Made by a program: the position numbers and the translations under genes | Notes under the pieces: model-generated | What the model saw: the letters and a program-made list of their open reading frames with translations, nothing else | Databases searched by the model: none | What the model was told of the DNA's origin: nothing | DNA from: Myxococcales bacterium | GTDB lineage: Bacteria > Myxococcota_A > Bradymonadia > Bradymonadales > Bradymonadaceae | Length of the DNA stretch: 5,398 bases | Direction of reading: 5' to 3' | Assembly (NCBI GenBank): GCA_007120615.1 | Contig: SKNI01000088.1 | Location: 1-5,398, forward strand | In this document: positions 1 through 5,398 of the stretch, piece by piece | How positions within the stretch are numbered: the stretch's first letter is position 1 | Layout: each line of letters begins with the position of its first letter

Positions 1-1629
1 AATCAATTGCGCAAGAAAGGCCGTACTTTCACCGAGGAGGATCGACAGGCCTTGTTAGAAGTTCACCTTTTGATCACCGCAAAAATACTTCCTCTGTATC
101 GAGATCTGGCCGATCGAGACCAGATCGAGATCACCGTCACCCCCATGTATCACCCGATCATTCCATTGCTCATCGACACAGAAACTGCGGCCCGGCCCAC
201 TCCCCGACGGCCCCGTCCCCATCGATATCAAGCTCCCGAAGATGCTCGTCACCACATCGAGTCGGCGCTGGACCTCGCACAGGGAGCCTTTGGTCGGCGC
301 CCCGACGGGATGTGGCCCTCGGAGGGCTCCGTGTCTCCGGAAGCCGTGGAGCTCTTTGCCGAAGCCGGCCTCTCCTGGATCGCCACCGACGAAGATATCC
401 TGCGCTGTTCTCGACGAGACCGATGGAATCGAGATACCGATCTATGGCGTCCCTGGATTGTGGAAGAGCAGCCGTCGCTTCGGATCTTCTTTCGCGACCA
501 CGGGCTCAGCGATCAGATTGGCTTTGTCTACTCCAACAACCCCGCCGATCACGCCGCCGATGATCTCATCGGTCATCTCCGCCGCATCGCTCGCGCCCAA
601 AAAAAACAGGCCTGCGTAGCCATCATCCTGGACGGGGAAAACCCCTGGGAACATTATGAAGACGACGGTCGCCCCTTCTTAAACGCCCTCTACGATCGCC
701 TGGAGTCGAACTCCCAGTTGCGCACAAATCTTCCGACGAACCTCTGCGATGACTCCGTAGAACAGGTCCAGCCACACCGATTGGATTATCTGCACTCCGG
801 ATCCTGGATTATGGCCAATTACCAGATCTGGATCGGCCATGACGAAACCAACCGCGCCTGGGACTGGGTCCGCCGGGCGTCGGAGCGCCTGCAGAAAGCC
901 CTTGATGAGACTCCCGATCACCCCGGACTCCCACAAGCACGCCGCTCCCTTCATATTGCACAGGGTTCCGACTGGTTCTGGTGGTATGGCGAGGACTTCA
1001 GCTCCGAGCAGGACGACCAATTCGACGCGCTCTTTCGGGCGGTCATCGCCGAAGTCTGGTGCTCCCTCGATGATCGCCCTCCCTCCGAATTGGGCCGGCC
1101 CATCCACCACCATACCACGCTGGAGGCCCAGGAAGCTGTGATCACCCCGCCCCGACGCTTCATCAACCCCGAAATCGACGGGTCGCTGGGAGATTTCTTT
1201 GCCTGGATCGGCGCCGGTCATATCACCATCGCCGGTGGGCACGGGGCGATGTACGAAACCTTCCGCCCTCTTCAATCGATCTACTTTGGATTCTCGCAGA
1301 CCCACGTATTTCTGCGTCTCGTACCTGGATCAGACTTCTCTGGAGACTCTCGGTTTCAGGTCCACCTCAAAGGTCCTGCTCGCTCCACAACCCTTTCCCT
1401 GGAGCCCGGCACTCCACAGGTAGAAGAGCCCGAGATGAGCCACGTATTTGGTGACGTTGCAGAACTTCTCATTTCTCTGGACTCGCTCGGCCTGAACCCC
1501 GGCGACGATCTCGAATTCTGGATCTCCGTTGAGCGAGACGGCCTCCAAACTCAGCGCTTCCCCGTTCACCATGTCTTCACCATCTCCGTCCCCACATCAG
1601 ACCCCGCCCACCAGAACTGGCTTGTCTGA
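1..1629 (+). CDS. Glycoside hydrolase family 57 protein (alpha-amylase/amylopullulanase-like), 5' truncated by window edge
   Basis: The reading frame is open from base 1 and ends at TGA 1627-1629. The TTG at 7 is not a credible start, because the homology-like sequence begins mid-domain. Residues below count from that TTG. Seen: a YHPI motif at 48-51; GMWPSEGSVS at 101-110, where Glu106 corresponds to the GH57 nucleophile region; ILDGENPWEHY at 207-217, where Asp209 fits the general acid/base; SGSWIMANYQIWIGHDE at 264-280; and SDWFWWYG at 321-328. From about residue 375 a beta-rich C-terminal domain follows, ending in NWLV, as in long GH57 proteins. Known: GH57 enzymes are retaining alpha-glucan hydrolases or transferases acting on starch, glycogen or pullulan. 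Inferred: some 150-200 N-terminal residues, including the HxHxP-type first motif, lie upstream of the window. The exact specificity (amylase, pullulanase, branching or transferase) cannot be read from the sequence. No signal peptide can be judged. The neighbours give no glycogen operon context. Confidence 0.9.
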   Translation, partial: NQLRKKGRTFTEEDRQALLEVHLLITAKILPLYRDLADRDQIEITVTPMYHPIIPLLIDTETAARPTPRRPRPHRYQAPEDARHHIESALDLAQGAFGRRPDGMWPSEGSVSPEAVELFAEAGLSWIATDEDILRCSRRDRWNRDTDLWRPWIVEEQPSLRIFFRDHGLSDQIGFVYSNNPADHAADDLIGHLRRIARAQKKQACVAIILDGENPWEHYEDDGRPFLNALYDRLESNSQLRTNLPTNLCDDSVEQVQPHRLDYLHSGSWIMANYQIWIGHDETNRAWDWVRRASERLQKALDETPDHPGLPQARRSLHIAQGSDWFWWYGEDFSSEQDDQFDALFRAVIAEVWCSLDDRPPSELGRPIHHHTTLEAQEAVITPPRRFINPEIDGSLGDFFAWIGAGHITIAGGHGAMYETFRPLQSIYFGFSQTHVFLRLVPGSDFSGDSRFQVHLKGPARSTTLSLEPGTPQVEEPEMSHVFGDVAELLISLDSLGLNPGDDLEFWISVERDGLQTQRFPVHHVFTISVPTSDPAHQNWLV

Positions 1630-1646
1630 CCATTTCCAAATACAGA

Positions 1647-3083
1647 TCACTCCCGCCCACCCCAGATCCCGTAGGGCGGCAACTCCTTCATGGACTCCCG
1701 AATAAACGGAACATCCCCTTCCAATTCATCATGAGCCTTCTGAATGATCAGCTTTAGCTTCGAATAACTGTTGACCAATATCTGAAGGGGGCTCGGCGGC
1801 GTTCGAAAGGTCTTGTGAAACGAGGCATAGGGCATATTTGCCATCACCGCCGGTCGGGCGATCTGCTGGATCGGAATCCAGATCAAATTCCGTCCCGTCG
1901 ACAACGGCGCGAAAGCATCGAATGCCATAATATTGGCGTTGCGAGTCCCAATACTTCCCCGCTGCACCGACTCCCAGGCCACCTTCGACGGCACATTATT
2001 TACCACCCCACCATCGCAGAGCCTCAACAATTGATGTCGTTCAAATAGCGCTTCCAGTGGACCGATAGTCTCCGGATCATCATGAAAAATATCATAATGC
2101 AGAAGTCCCGGTACCGCGCAGCTAAAGCCTGCCGCTTCGATCACCGGGAAATGCTCCGTCCCATTCTCCGCTCCGAACACCACCTGGGTTAAGAGCCTTG
2201 GATTCTTACTGAGTTGGCGCACCGCTCCGAAGAAGAGCTTCAACTTTCGCCGCAACGCCAGGGGACTCAGACTCTCATCGCTGGACTGCTCATACTCCCG
2301 ATCGTCGAATCGAAACCCCTTACGAACTCCGGTGGTCACGATCTCGAGTTTGATCGGCAGATCATCGAATCGCGGCATACTATGTCCCAGCAATTCTTCA
2401 AATATCTGCCGCGCAAGCCGCATAATATTGAGGTGAAACGCTCCGGGAAATCCAAACCGGGAGAACCCGGAAAACGGCCGAAAGACCGTGTTATAATCGT
2501 GGTTCTTTGGCATCGCCAGCGCCACCGAGATCGGGTCATAGGAGCGATCAATGGCCCGCACAAGACCCATGACGCTTCCCATCGAACTTCCCACGATGAG
2601 TTCAGGAGTCAGATCCAACTCCTTGAGCAAAGCGAAGGTTCCCAGGTGGGCGAGCCCGGCGCCACCACCGCCACCGAGAACCAGGACCAATCGCTTCTGA
2701 CGAAGCTCTGCATCTAATGCTTCCGCCCCGAAATGATTGATATGGCGCTCCAACATCGCCGAACGAGTCTGCTCCACTCGCAGAGCTAACACCGGTGCGA
2801 TTTCACGCAGCGATTCGATATGAGGGTCTTTGTCTTCCGGAATCGTCGGCACGATGGACTCGATCATCCACCGGCGAAGACCGTCCACGTCCTCATTGAC
2901 CGAGACGTCTTTGCCGTTAGGAGTCCGAAATAGATTCATCTGCGCCAGAGACGTAGCGTATCGAAATAACGCCTGATGCCGTGGATGTAGAGCCCCCGGA
3001 TCCTCCACGAGCAACTCGATCAGCCGTCTCTCGAACTCCTTGAGTTCGCGAGTACGGACAAAATGTCGACCGTATCGACTCAA
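1647..3083 (-). CDS. Patatin-like phospholipase / lipid acyl hydrolase
   Basis: This 478-residue protein carries the full patatin signature. A glycine-rich oxyanion loop, GGGGGAGLAHLG, is at 137-148. The nucleophile elbow GSSMG is at 165-169, with Ser167 as predicted nucleophile. DGG at 357-359 supplies Asp357, completing the Ser-Asp dyad. Known: this fold hydrolyses acyl esters of phospholipids or neutral lipids. About 130 residues precede the catalytic domain; they look alpha-helical and charged, and I do not recognise a named domain there. I see no signal peptide or clear membrane segment, so a cytoplasmic or peripheral-membrane enzyme is likely. The only usable in-frame start near the upstream stop is TTG 3083. 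A GAGAGG lies just 3 bases before it, closer than usual, so the start is uncertain. An ATG at about 3111 is in another frame. The gene converges on GH57 with a 17-base gap and lies 121 bases downstream of mrp. The substrate is unknown. Confidence 0.88.
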   Translation of the reverse strand: MSRYGRHFVRTRELKEFERRLIELLVEDPGALHPRHQALFRYATSLAQMNLFRTPNGKDVSVNEDVDGLRRWMIESIVPTIPEDKDPHIESLREIAPVLALRVEQTRSAMLERHINHFGAEALDAELRQKRLVLVLGGGGGAGLAHLGTFALLKELDLTPELIVGSSMGSVMGLVRAIDRSYDPISVALAMPKNHDYNTVFRPFSGFSRFGFPGAFHLNIMRLARQIFEELLGHSMPRFDDLPIKLEIVTTGVRKGFRFDDREYEQSSDESLSPLALRRKLKLFFGAVRQLSKNPRLLTQVVFGAENGTEHFPVIEAAGFSCAVPGLLHYDIFHDDPETIGPLEALFERHQLLRLCDGGVVNNVPSKVAWESVQRGSIGTRNANIMAFDAFAPLSTGRNLIWIPIQQIARPAVMANMPYASFHKTFRTPPSPLQILVNSYSKLKLIIQKAHDELEGDVPFIRESMKELPPYGIWGGRE

Positions 3084-3128
3084 ACGCCTCTCGCTTTTCG
3101 TAACGACGCATCGATCACGCTGGGGAGG

Positions 3129-3157
3129 ATTATCTTATAGCTCGCAATCAAACGCAA
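3129..3157 (-). promoter_or_regulatory. Putative sigma70-type promoter for the patatin-like gene
   Basis: Read on the minus strand, TTGCGT (3157-3152) is followed after exactly 17 bases by GATAAT (3134-3129). These match the -35 and -10 consensus at 3 and 5 of 6 positions. A transcript would start near 3122, giving a leader of about 40 bases before TTG 3083. The -35 abuts the terminator-like hairpin of mrp, a compact arrangement. This is a pattern match only. Confidence 0.4.
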
Positions 3158-3182
3158 AACCAAAACTGGGACGTCCCAATCC
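3156..3182 (-). terminator. Putative rho-independent terminator after mrp
   Basis: About 25 bases after the mrp stop, the minus strand reads TGGGACGTCCCA, a perfect 12-base palindrome at + 3167-3178. As RNA it can fold TGGG/CCCA around an ACGT loop, extended by a U-G and an A-U pair. GTTTTGGTTTT follows directly. The stem is short and the T tract is interrupted by GG, so termination may be partial. The same palindrome could instead be an operator next to the patatin promoter. Confidence 0.4.
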
Positions 3183-3204
3183 ACCTTCCCCGGTGCTTCC
3201 TCGA

Positions 3205-4428
3205 TCAATTCTTCAAGAACGAAAATAAGCCCTTCTTCTTCTCGCCGTCATCGCCATCATCGGCGCCGACGGGTTTTAATTCCGTAACACGAGTAGCCAG
3301 GTCCATAAATGCTTGCCCCACCGGACTCTCCGGATCGGCCAGGAGTACTGGTTTTCCTTCGTCGCCGCCCTCGCGGACTTTTGTATCCAGCGGAATCTCA
3401 CCGAGTATCGGTGTTTCCATCCGTTTTGCTTCTTTCTTCACCTGGTCGGGATGACCGAAGATAAAGAATTCCTCTTTTGTCGAAGGGACGATGAACCGCG
3501 CCATATTGGTCACGATGCCCATCACGTCGACGTTCAGGGTTTTAAACATCTGCAGCCCCCGGGCCGCGTCGATCAGCGCCAGATCAGAAGGCGTGGTCAC
3601 GACGATCGCACCGTCCACCGGTACGGTCTGCGCCAGAGCCAATTGAGCGTCCCCGGTTCCCGGCGGCATATCGACGATCAAATAGTCGAGGCCGCTCCAA
3701 TCCACGTCTCTCAAAAACTGGCGGATGATTCCGGTCACGATCGGTCCTCGCCAGATCACCGGGGAATCTTCGTCCATCAAAAACCCGAGGCTCATAATTC
3801 TAAGCCCTGCCGCTTCGATCGGAAGGATTCGTCGGTTACTCACCGCCGGGCGACCGGTCACTCCGAGCAGTGTCGGAAGGGAGGGCCCATAGATATCGGT
3901 GTCCAAGAGTCCGACCCGAAACCCCTGCGCCTGAAGGGCCAGCGCGAGGTTGACGGCCACCGTCGATTTACCGACGCCCCCCTTTCCGGAGGCCACGGCG
4001 ATGACTTTGCTCACCCCTTCGATAGGGGCCGACGGAGCGGCGCCCGATTGCTGCGGCCCGGGGCTGCCCTTGGATCCGCCCGGCGTGGGTGCCGATGTCG
4101 ATGCCGCTTTCGCCGGAGCCGGCTTCGGCGACGCCGGCTCTTCGCCTCGAGCTTCCCGCTCCAGGGCCTGAGGCGTCATCGTCTTTACCTTTACCTCCTG
4201 AACCCCGCCGATCGCTTCGACCGCGTCATAGACCCCGTCTTCGATAGCAAAACGCTGCTTTCGGTCGCGCTCCGCCTGCATCACCAGGATGACATCCACC
4301 ACGCCTTTTTCCACCTCCACCTTTTCTACCAGGTGGGTGTCGACGATATTCTTCCCCTCTTCTGCGGGATCGTCGACCGCTTCCAATGCTGTGATGACTT
4401 CACCTTTGATCGAAAAATCGTCTTTCAT
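3205..4428 (-). CDS. mrp: Mrp/NBP35/ApbC-family P-loop ATPase, Fe-S carrier homologue lacking all cysteines
   Basis: This is a 407-residue protein if started at ATG 4428, which has GAGG six bases upstream. The open frame extends to 4485, but the extra residues look non-native and lack a better ribosome-binding site. Domains: residues about 8-86 form an MIP18/DUF59-like domain (IVDTHLVEKVEV and onward). Residues 93-135 are an Ala/Pro/Ser/Gly-rich linker. From 139 comes the Mrp ATPase, with deviant Walker A GKGGVGKS (148-155), DTDIYGPS (176-183), IWRGP, and Walker-B-like IVDMPPGTGD (251-260). Known: Mrp proteins bind and transfer Fe-S clusters as ATP-dependent dimers, holding the cluster through a C-terminal CxxC. 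Oddity: that site reads FIVPSTKEEFFIFG (312-325), and no cysteine occurs anywhere in the protein. The C-terminus is an acidic DDGDDGE then KKKGLFSFLKN tail. Family assignment is firm, but cluster-carrier function is doubtful. It follows fur by 154 bases on the same strand. Confidence 0.93.
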   Translation of the reverse strand: MKDDFSIKGEVITALEAVDDPAEEGKNIVDTHLVEKVEVEKGVVDVILVMQAERDRKQRFAIEDGVYDAVEAIGGVQEVKVKTMTPQALEREARGEEPASPKPAPAKAASTSAPTPGGSKGSPGPQQSGAAPSAPIEGVSKVIAVASGKGGVGKSTVAVNLALALQAQGFRVGLLDTDIYGPSLPTLLGVTGRPAVSNRRILPIEAAGLRIMSLGFLMDEDSPVIWRGPIVTGIIRQFLRDVDWSGLDYLIVDMPPGTGDAQLALAQTVPVDGAIVVTTPSDLALIDAARGLQMFKTLNVDVMGIVTNMARFIVPSTKEEFFIFGHPDQVKKEAKRMETPILGEIPLDTKVREGGDEGKPVLLADPESPVGQAFMDLATRVTELKPVGADDGDDGEKKKGLFSFLKN

Positions 4429-4440
4429 AATCGGCCTCAT
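4429..4440 (-). promoter_or_regulatory. Ribosome-binding site deciding the mrp start
   Basis: The minus strand reads ATGAGGCCGATT immediately before ATG 4428. GAGG is six bases from that ATG. The alternative in-frame ATG at 4440 has only ATT-rich sequence upstream, and the far upstream start at 4485 would place a typical start motif inside the protein. The MIP18-like domain begins right after ATG 4428. Confidence 0.6.
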
Positions 4441-4582
4441 AAATGGGTAGTGCCTGACGGCGCTCTGCCGCGCAAGGCTAACCATTTGGTTCGCGCGGTC
4501 AAGCTCCGAGATGGAGCGTGGTCGTCTGCCAGAATTTTTCGTGCTGAGTTATCGAGACGATTCTCGTCGGGACGACGACGCC
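4429..4582. other. fur-mrp intergenic region with small inverted repeats
   Basis: These 154 bases hold no credible gene. Visible items on the + strand are GCTCC-GAGAT-GGAGC (4503-4517), a 5-bp hairpin without a T tract, and the two arms AACCA-TT-TGGTT (about 4480-4491). On the minus strand a weak TTGACC...TAGCCT pair (16-base spacer) spans the second repeat, so it could be a weak mrp promoter with an operator-like repeat between its boxes. None of these is strong, and read-through from fur into mrp is equally possible. Confidence 0.3.
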
Positions 4583-5065
4583 TCACCCCGTCTTATTTGG
4601 ACAGGCTTTAATACGACACTCGGCGTACAACTCGATTTTTTTGCGCCGCACCGTATAATTCATCTTGTCCACAATATCTTGAATTCGGTCGTCCAAAACC
4701 TGATCGTTGAACTCGATGATCTTTCGGCAATCCACACAGATCAAATGATCGTGCTGGGGATCCTGGTTGTGGATCGGATCATAACGCGTCTGTCCGTCTC
4801 CGAAATCTTTGGGCAGCGCAAATCCTTGCTCCACCAACAACTTTAGGGTCCGGTAGACCGTCGCATATCCAATTCGTGGCTGATGTTCGCGCACGTCTTC
4901 GAGCAACTCGTCGGCGCTGATATGCTTATCGAGCATAAAGAACCGTTCCACGATCAGATCGCGCTGCCGAGTGGACTTCAGTCCGGCCTCCTGCAGCCGC
5001 TCGTAAAAGGCTTCCATCGCCTCATCGACTCGTTCGTCTCTTTCTACTCTGGAAGTCTCGCCCAC
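4583..5065 (-). CDS. fur: Fur-family metal-responsive transcriptional regulator
   Basis: This is a 160-residue protein from GTG 5065, chosen because GGAGAAGAG lies just upstream and a promoter-like sequence lies inside the longer open frame that reaches ATG 5155. Family Fur proteins are usually about 140-160 residues. Seen: the N-terminal winged helix with AGLKSTRQRDLI (27-38), recognition helix GYATVYRTLKLL (66-77) and wing GDGQTRYDP (89-97). Then come the metal/dimerisation motif HDHLICVDC (105-113) and a second Cys pair, Cys150 and Cys155 (CRIKAC). Cys110/Cys113 with Cys150/Cys155 fit a structural zinc site, and His48, His99, His105 and His107 are candidate regulatory ligands. Known: such dimers bind DNA with Fe(II) or a related metal and repress iron or oxidative-stress genes. 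Fur, Zur and PerR cannot be separated with certainty here, but overall the sequence looks most like Fur. No classic Fur box is visible upstream. Confidence 0.93.
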   Translation of the reverse strand: MGETSRVERDERVDEAMEAFYERLQEAGLKSTRQRDLIVERFFMLDKHISADELLEDVREHQPRIGYATVYRTLKLLVEQGFALPKDFGDGQTRYDPIHNQDPQHDHLICVDCRKIIEFNDQVLDDRIQDIVDKMNYTVRRKKIELYAECRIKACPNKTG

Positions 5066-5080
5066 GATTACTCTTCTCCG
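5066..5080 (-). promoter_or_regulatory. Ribosome-binding site supporting the GTG start of fur
   Basis: On the minus strand, GGAGAAGAGTAATC directly precedes GTG 5065. The purine-rich block ends about five bases before the start. The upstream ATG at 5155 has only a poorly spaced GAAG, and the internal ATG at 5017 has a GAGG only two bases away. Confidence 0.5.
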
Positions 5081-5116
5081 GGTTTGAATCGACAATCTCT
5101 TGGCCGGTCGACGTGG

Positions 5117-5145
5117 AGTGTATTTGCAACAGGCTACCAGTTCAA
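5117..5145 (-). promoter_or_regulatory. Putative sigma70-type promoter of fur
   Basis: On the minus strand, TTGAAC (5145-5140) and TACACT (5122-5117) are separated by exactly 17 bases, each matching 4 of 6 consensus positions. The expected start near 5110 leaves a leader of about 45 bases to GTG 5065. It would also exclude ATG 5155 as the start. No overlapping 19-base Fur-box palindrome is visible, so autoregulation is not supported. Confidence 0.4.
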
Positions 5146-5364
5146 GCCCGCTCATATCTTCACATCTCTTTCAAACACGTACTCTCCCACCACAATTCCG
5201 AATCAACTCGATCCACTACACCCCATTTGGAGCATTTCGAGCCCAGAAGGTAAGGGACCTGCCGGGCATTCGGGGAAATTGATAATGGACGCCTTTGCCA
5301 TTCAGGACTTACTGTTAGCTGACTTTTGATGATGGTTTTTTTCCGTCGTAGGTACGAGGAAGAG
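5146..5364. other. Divergent intergenic region upstream of fur and the right-edge gene
   Basis: Together with the fur leader and promoter this makes 299 bases (5066-5364) without a credible gene. A 76-codon minus-strand frame runs through it but has no recognisable domain or good start. I see a weak inverted repeat, AATGG-9 bases-CCATT (5284-5302), and a run of seven T (5336-5342). I could not find a convincing promoter for the rightward gene. Confidence 0.4.
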
Positions 5365-5398
5365 ATGATGAATCTACAAACACTCTGCATCTATTGCG
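5365..5398 (+). CDS. Probable start of a LOG-family (TIGR00730) protein, cut by the window edge
   Basis: GAGGAAGAG (5356-5364) runs into tandem ATG codons at 5365 and 5368. For the second ATG the GAGGA core is seven bases away, which is good spacing. From there the window encodes MNLQTLCIYC and the first base (G) of the next codon, which fits a CIYCG continuation. Known: LOG-family proteins (nucleoside 5'-monophosphate phosphoribohydrolases, once called lysine decarboxylase-like) begin with a beta strand of the form ICVYCGSS at the same distance from the start. That makes them the best guess, but only ten or eleven residues are visible and other N-terminal CxxC proteins remain possible. The gene would be divergent from fur across 299 bases. 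Confidence 0.4.
   Translation, partial: MMNLQTLCIYC

Noticed and set aside
679..1305. Minus-strand open frame of 208 codons inside GH57
   Set aside because: It is antisense to conserved GH57 motifs, has no domain and no convincing ribosome-binding site. It is a codon-bias shadow.
2655..2680. CCACCACCGCCACC run as a possible simple repeat
   Set aside because: It is the reverse complement of the codons for the patatin GGGGG oxyanion loop and is explained by the protein.
2214..2717. Plus-strand open frame of 167 codons inside the patatin gene
   Set aside because: It is antisense to the patatin catalytic region, including the GSSMG elbow, and its translation is unstructured and unlike known proteins.
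2917..3111. Minus-strand 64-codon frame starting with ATG just upstream of the patatin start
   Set aside because: It overlaps the patatin N-terminus in another frame, has no good ribosome-binding site and quickly turns into low-quality sequence. I kept it only as a note on start uncertainty.
3313..4611. Plus-strand open frame of 432 codons
   Set aside because: It lies antisense to mrp and the fur tail. Its translation is rich in Arg, His and Asp with no recognisable domain, while the minus strand encodes clear Mrp motifs.
5066..5160. Fur box in the fur promoter region
   Set aside because: I looked for the AT-rich GATAATGATAATCATTATC-type palindrome and found no convincing match, so autoregulation is not claimed.
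4883..5329. Plus-strand 148-codon frame antisense to fur
   Set aside because: It is antisense to the Fur DNA-binding domain and has no domain of its own.
5160..5390. Minus-strand open frame of 76 codons upstream of fur
   Set aside because: No recognisable domain, no good start context, and it overlaps the likely start of the divergent rightward gene.

Overview
This looks like an ordinary bacterial chromosomal window with moderately GC-rich coding sequence. It holds four substantial genes and a probable fragment of a fifth. The Fur, GH57 and patatin-like proteins remind me of deltaproteobacterial or Myxococcota/Bradymonadota-type genomes. That placement comes from sequence flavour alone and is weak. 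I see no rRNA, tRNA, CRISPR array, insertion sequence or phage gene.

Layout: bases 1-1629 (+) are the C-terminal three quarters or so of a glycoside hydrolase family 57 protein whose 5' end lies outside the window. It converges, with a 17-base gap, on a minus-strand block read right to left: fur-type regulator (5065-4583), mrp-type P-loop ATPase (4428-3205) and patatin-like lipid hydrolase (3083-1647). The gaps in this block are 154 and 121 bases. The 121-base gap holds a terminator-like hairpin followed by a promoter-like sequence, so patatin is probably its own transcription unit. A promoter-like sequence also lies upstream of fur. At the right edge, divergent from fur, a strong ribosome-binding site precedes an ATG whose first residues (MNLQTLCIYC, then a codon starting with G) resemble the N-terminus of LOG-family (TIGR00730) phosphoribohydrolases. 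Bases 5066-5364 between the two are otherwise non-coding.

Functional picture: the genes do not form an obvious single pathway. Fur (metal-responsive repression) beside Mrp (Fe-S cluster carrier family) is a plausible iron-related neighbourhood. GH57 (alpha-glucan processing) and patatin (lipid acyl hydrolysis) look like independent housekeeping or accessory enzymes.

The most notable observation is that the Mrp homologue contains no cysteine at all. The C-terminal CxxC that normally binds the bridging Fe-S cluster is replaced (FIVPSTKEEFFIFG), and the Gly-rich stretch after it is also changed, while the P-loop and other ATPase motifs are intact. I found no evidence of a wholly new multi-gene system here.
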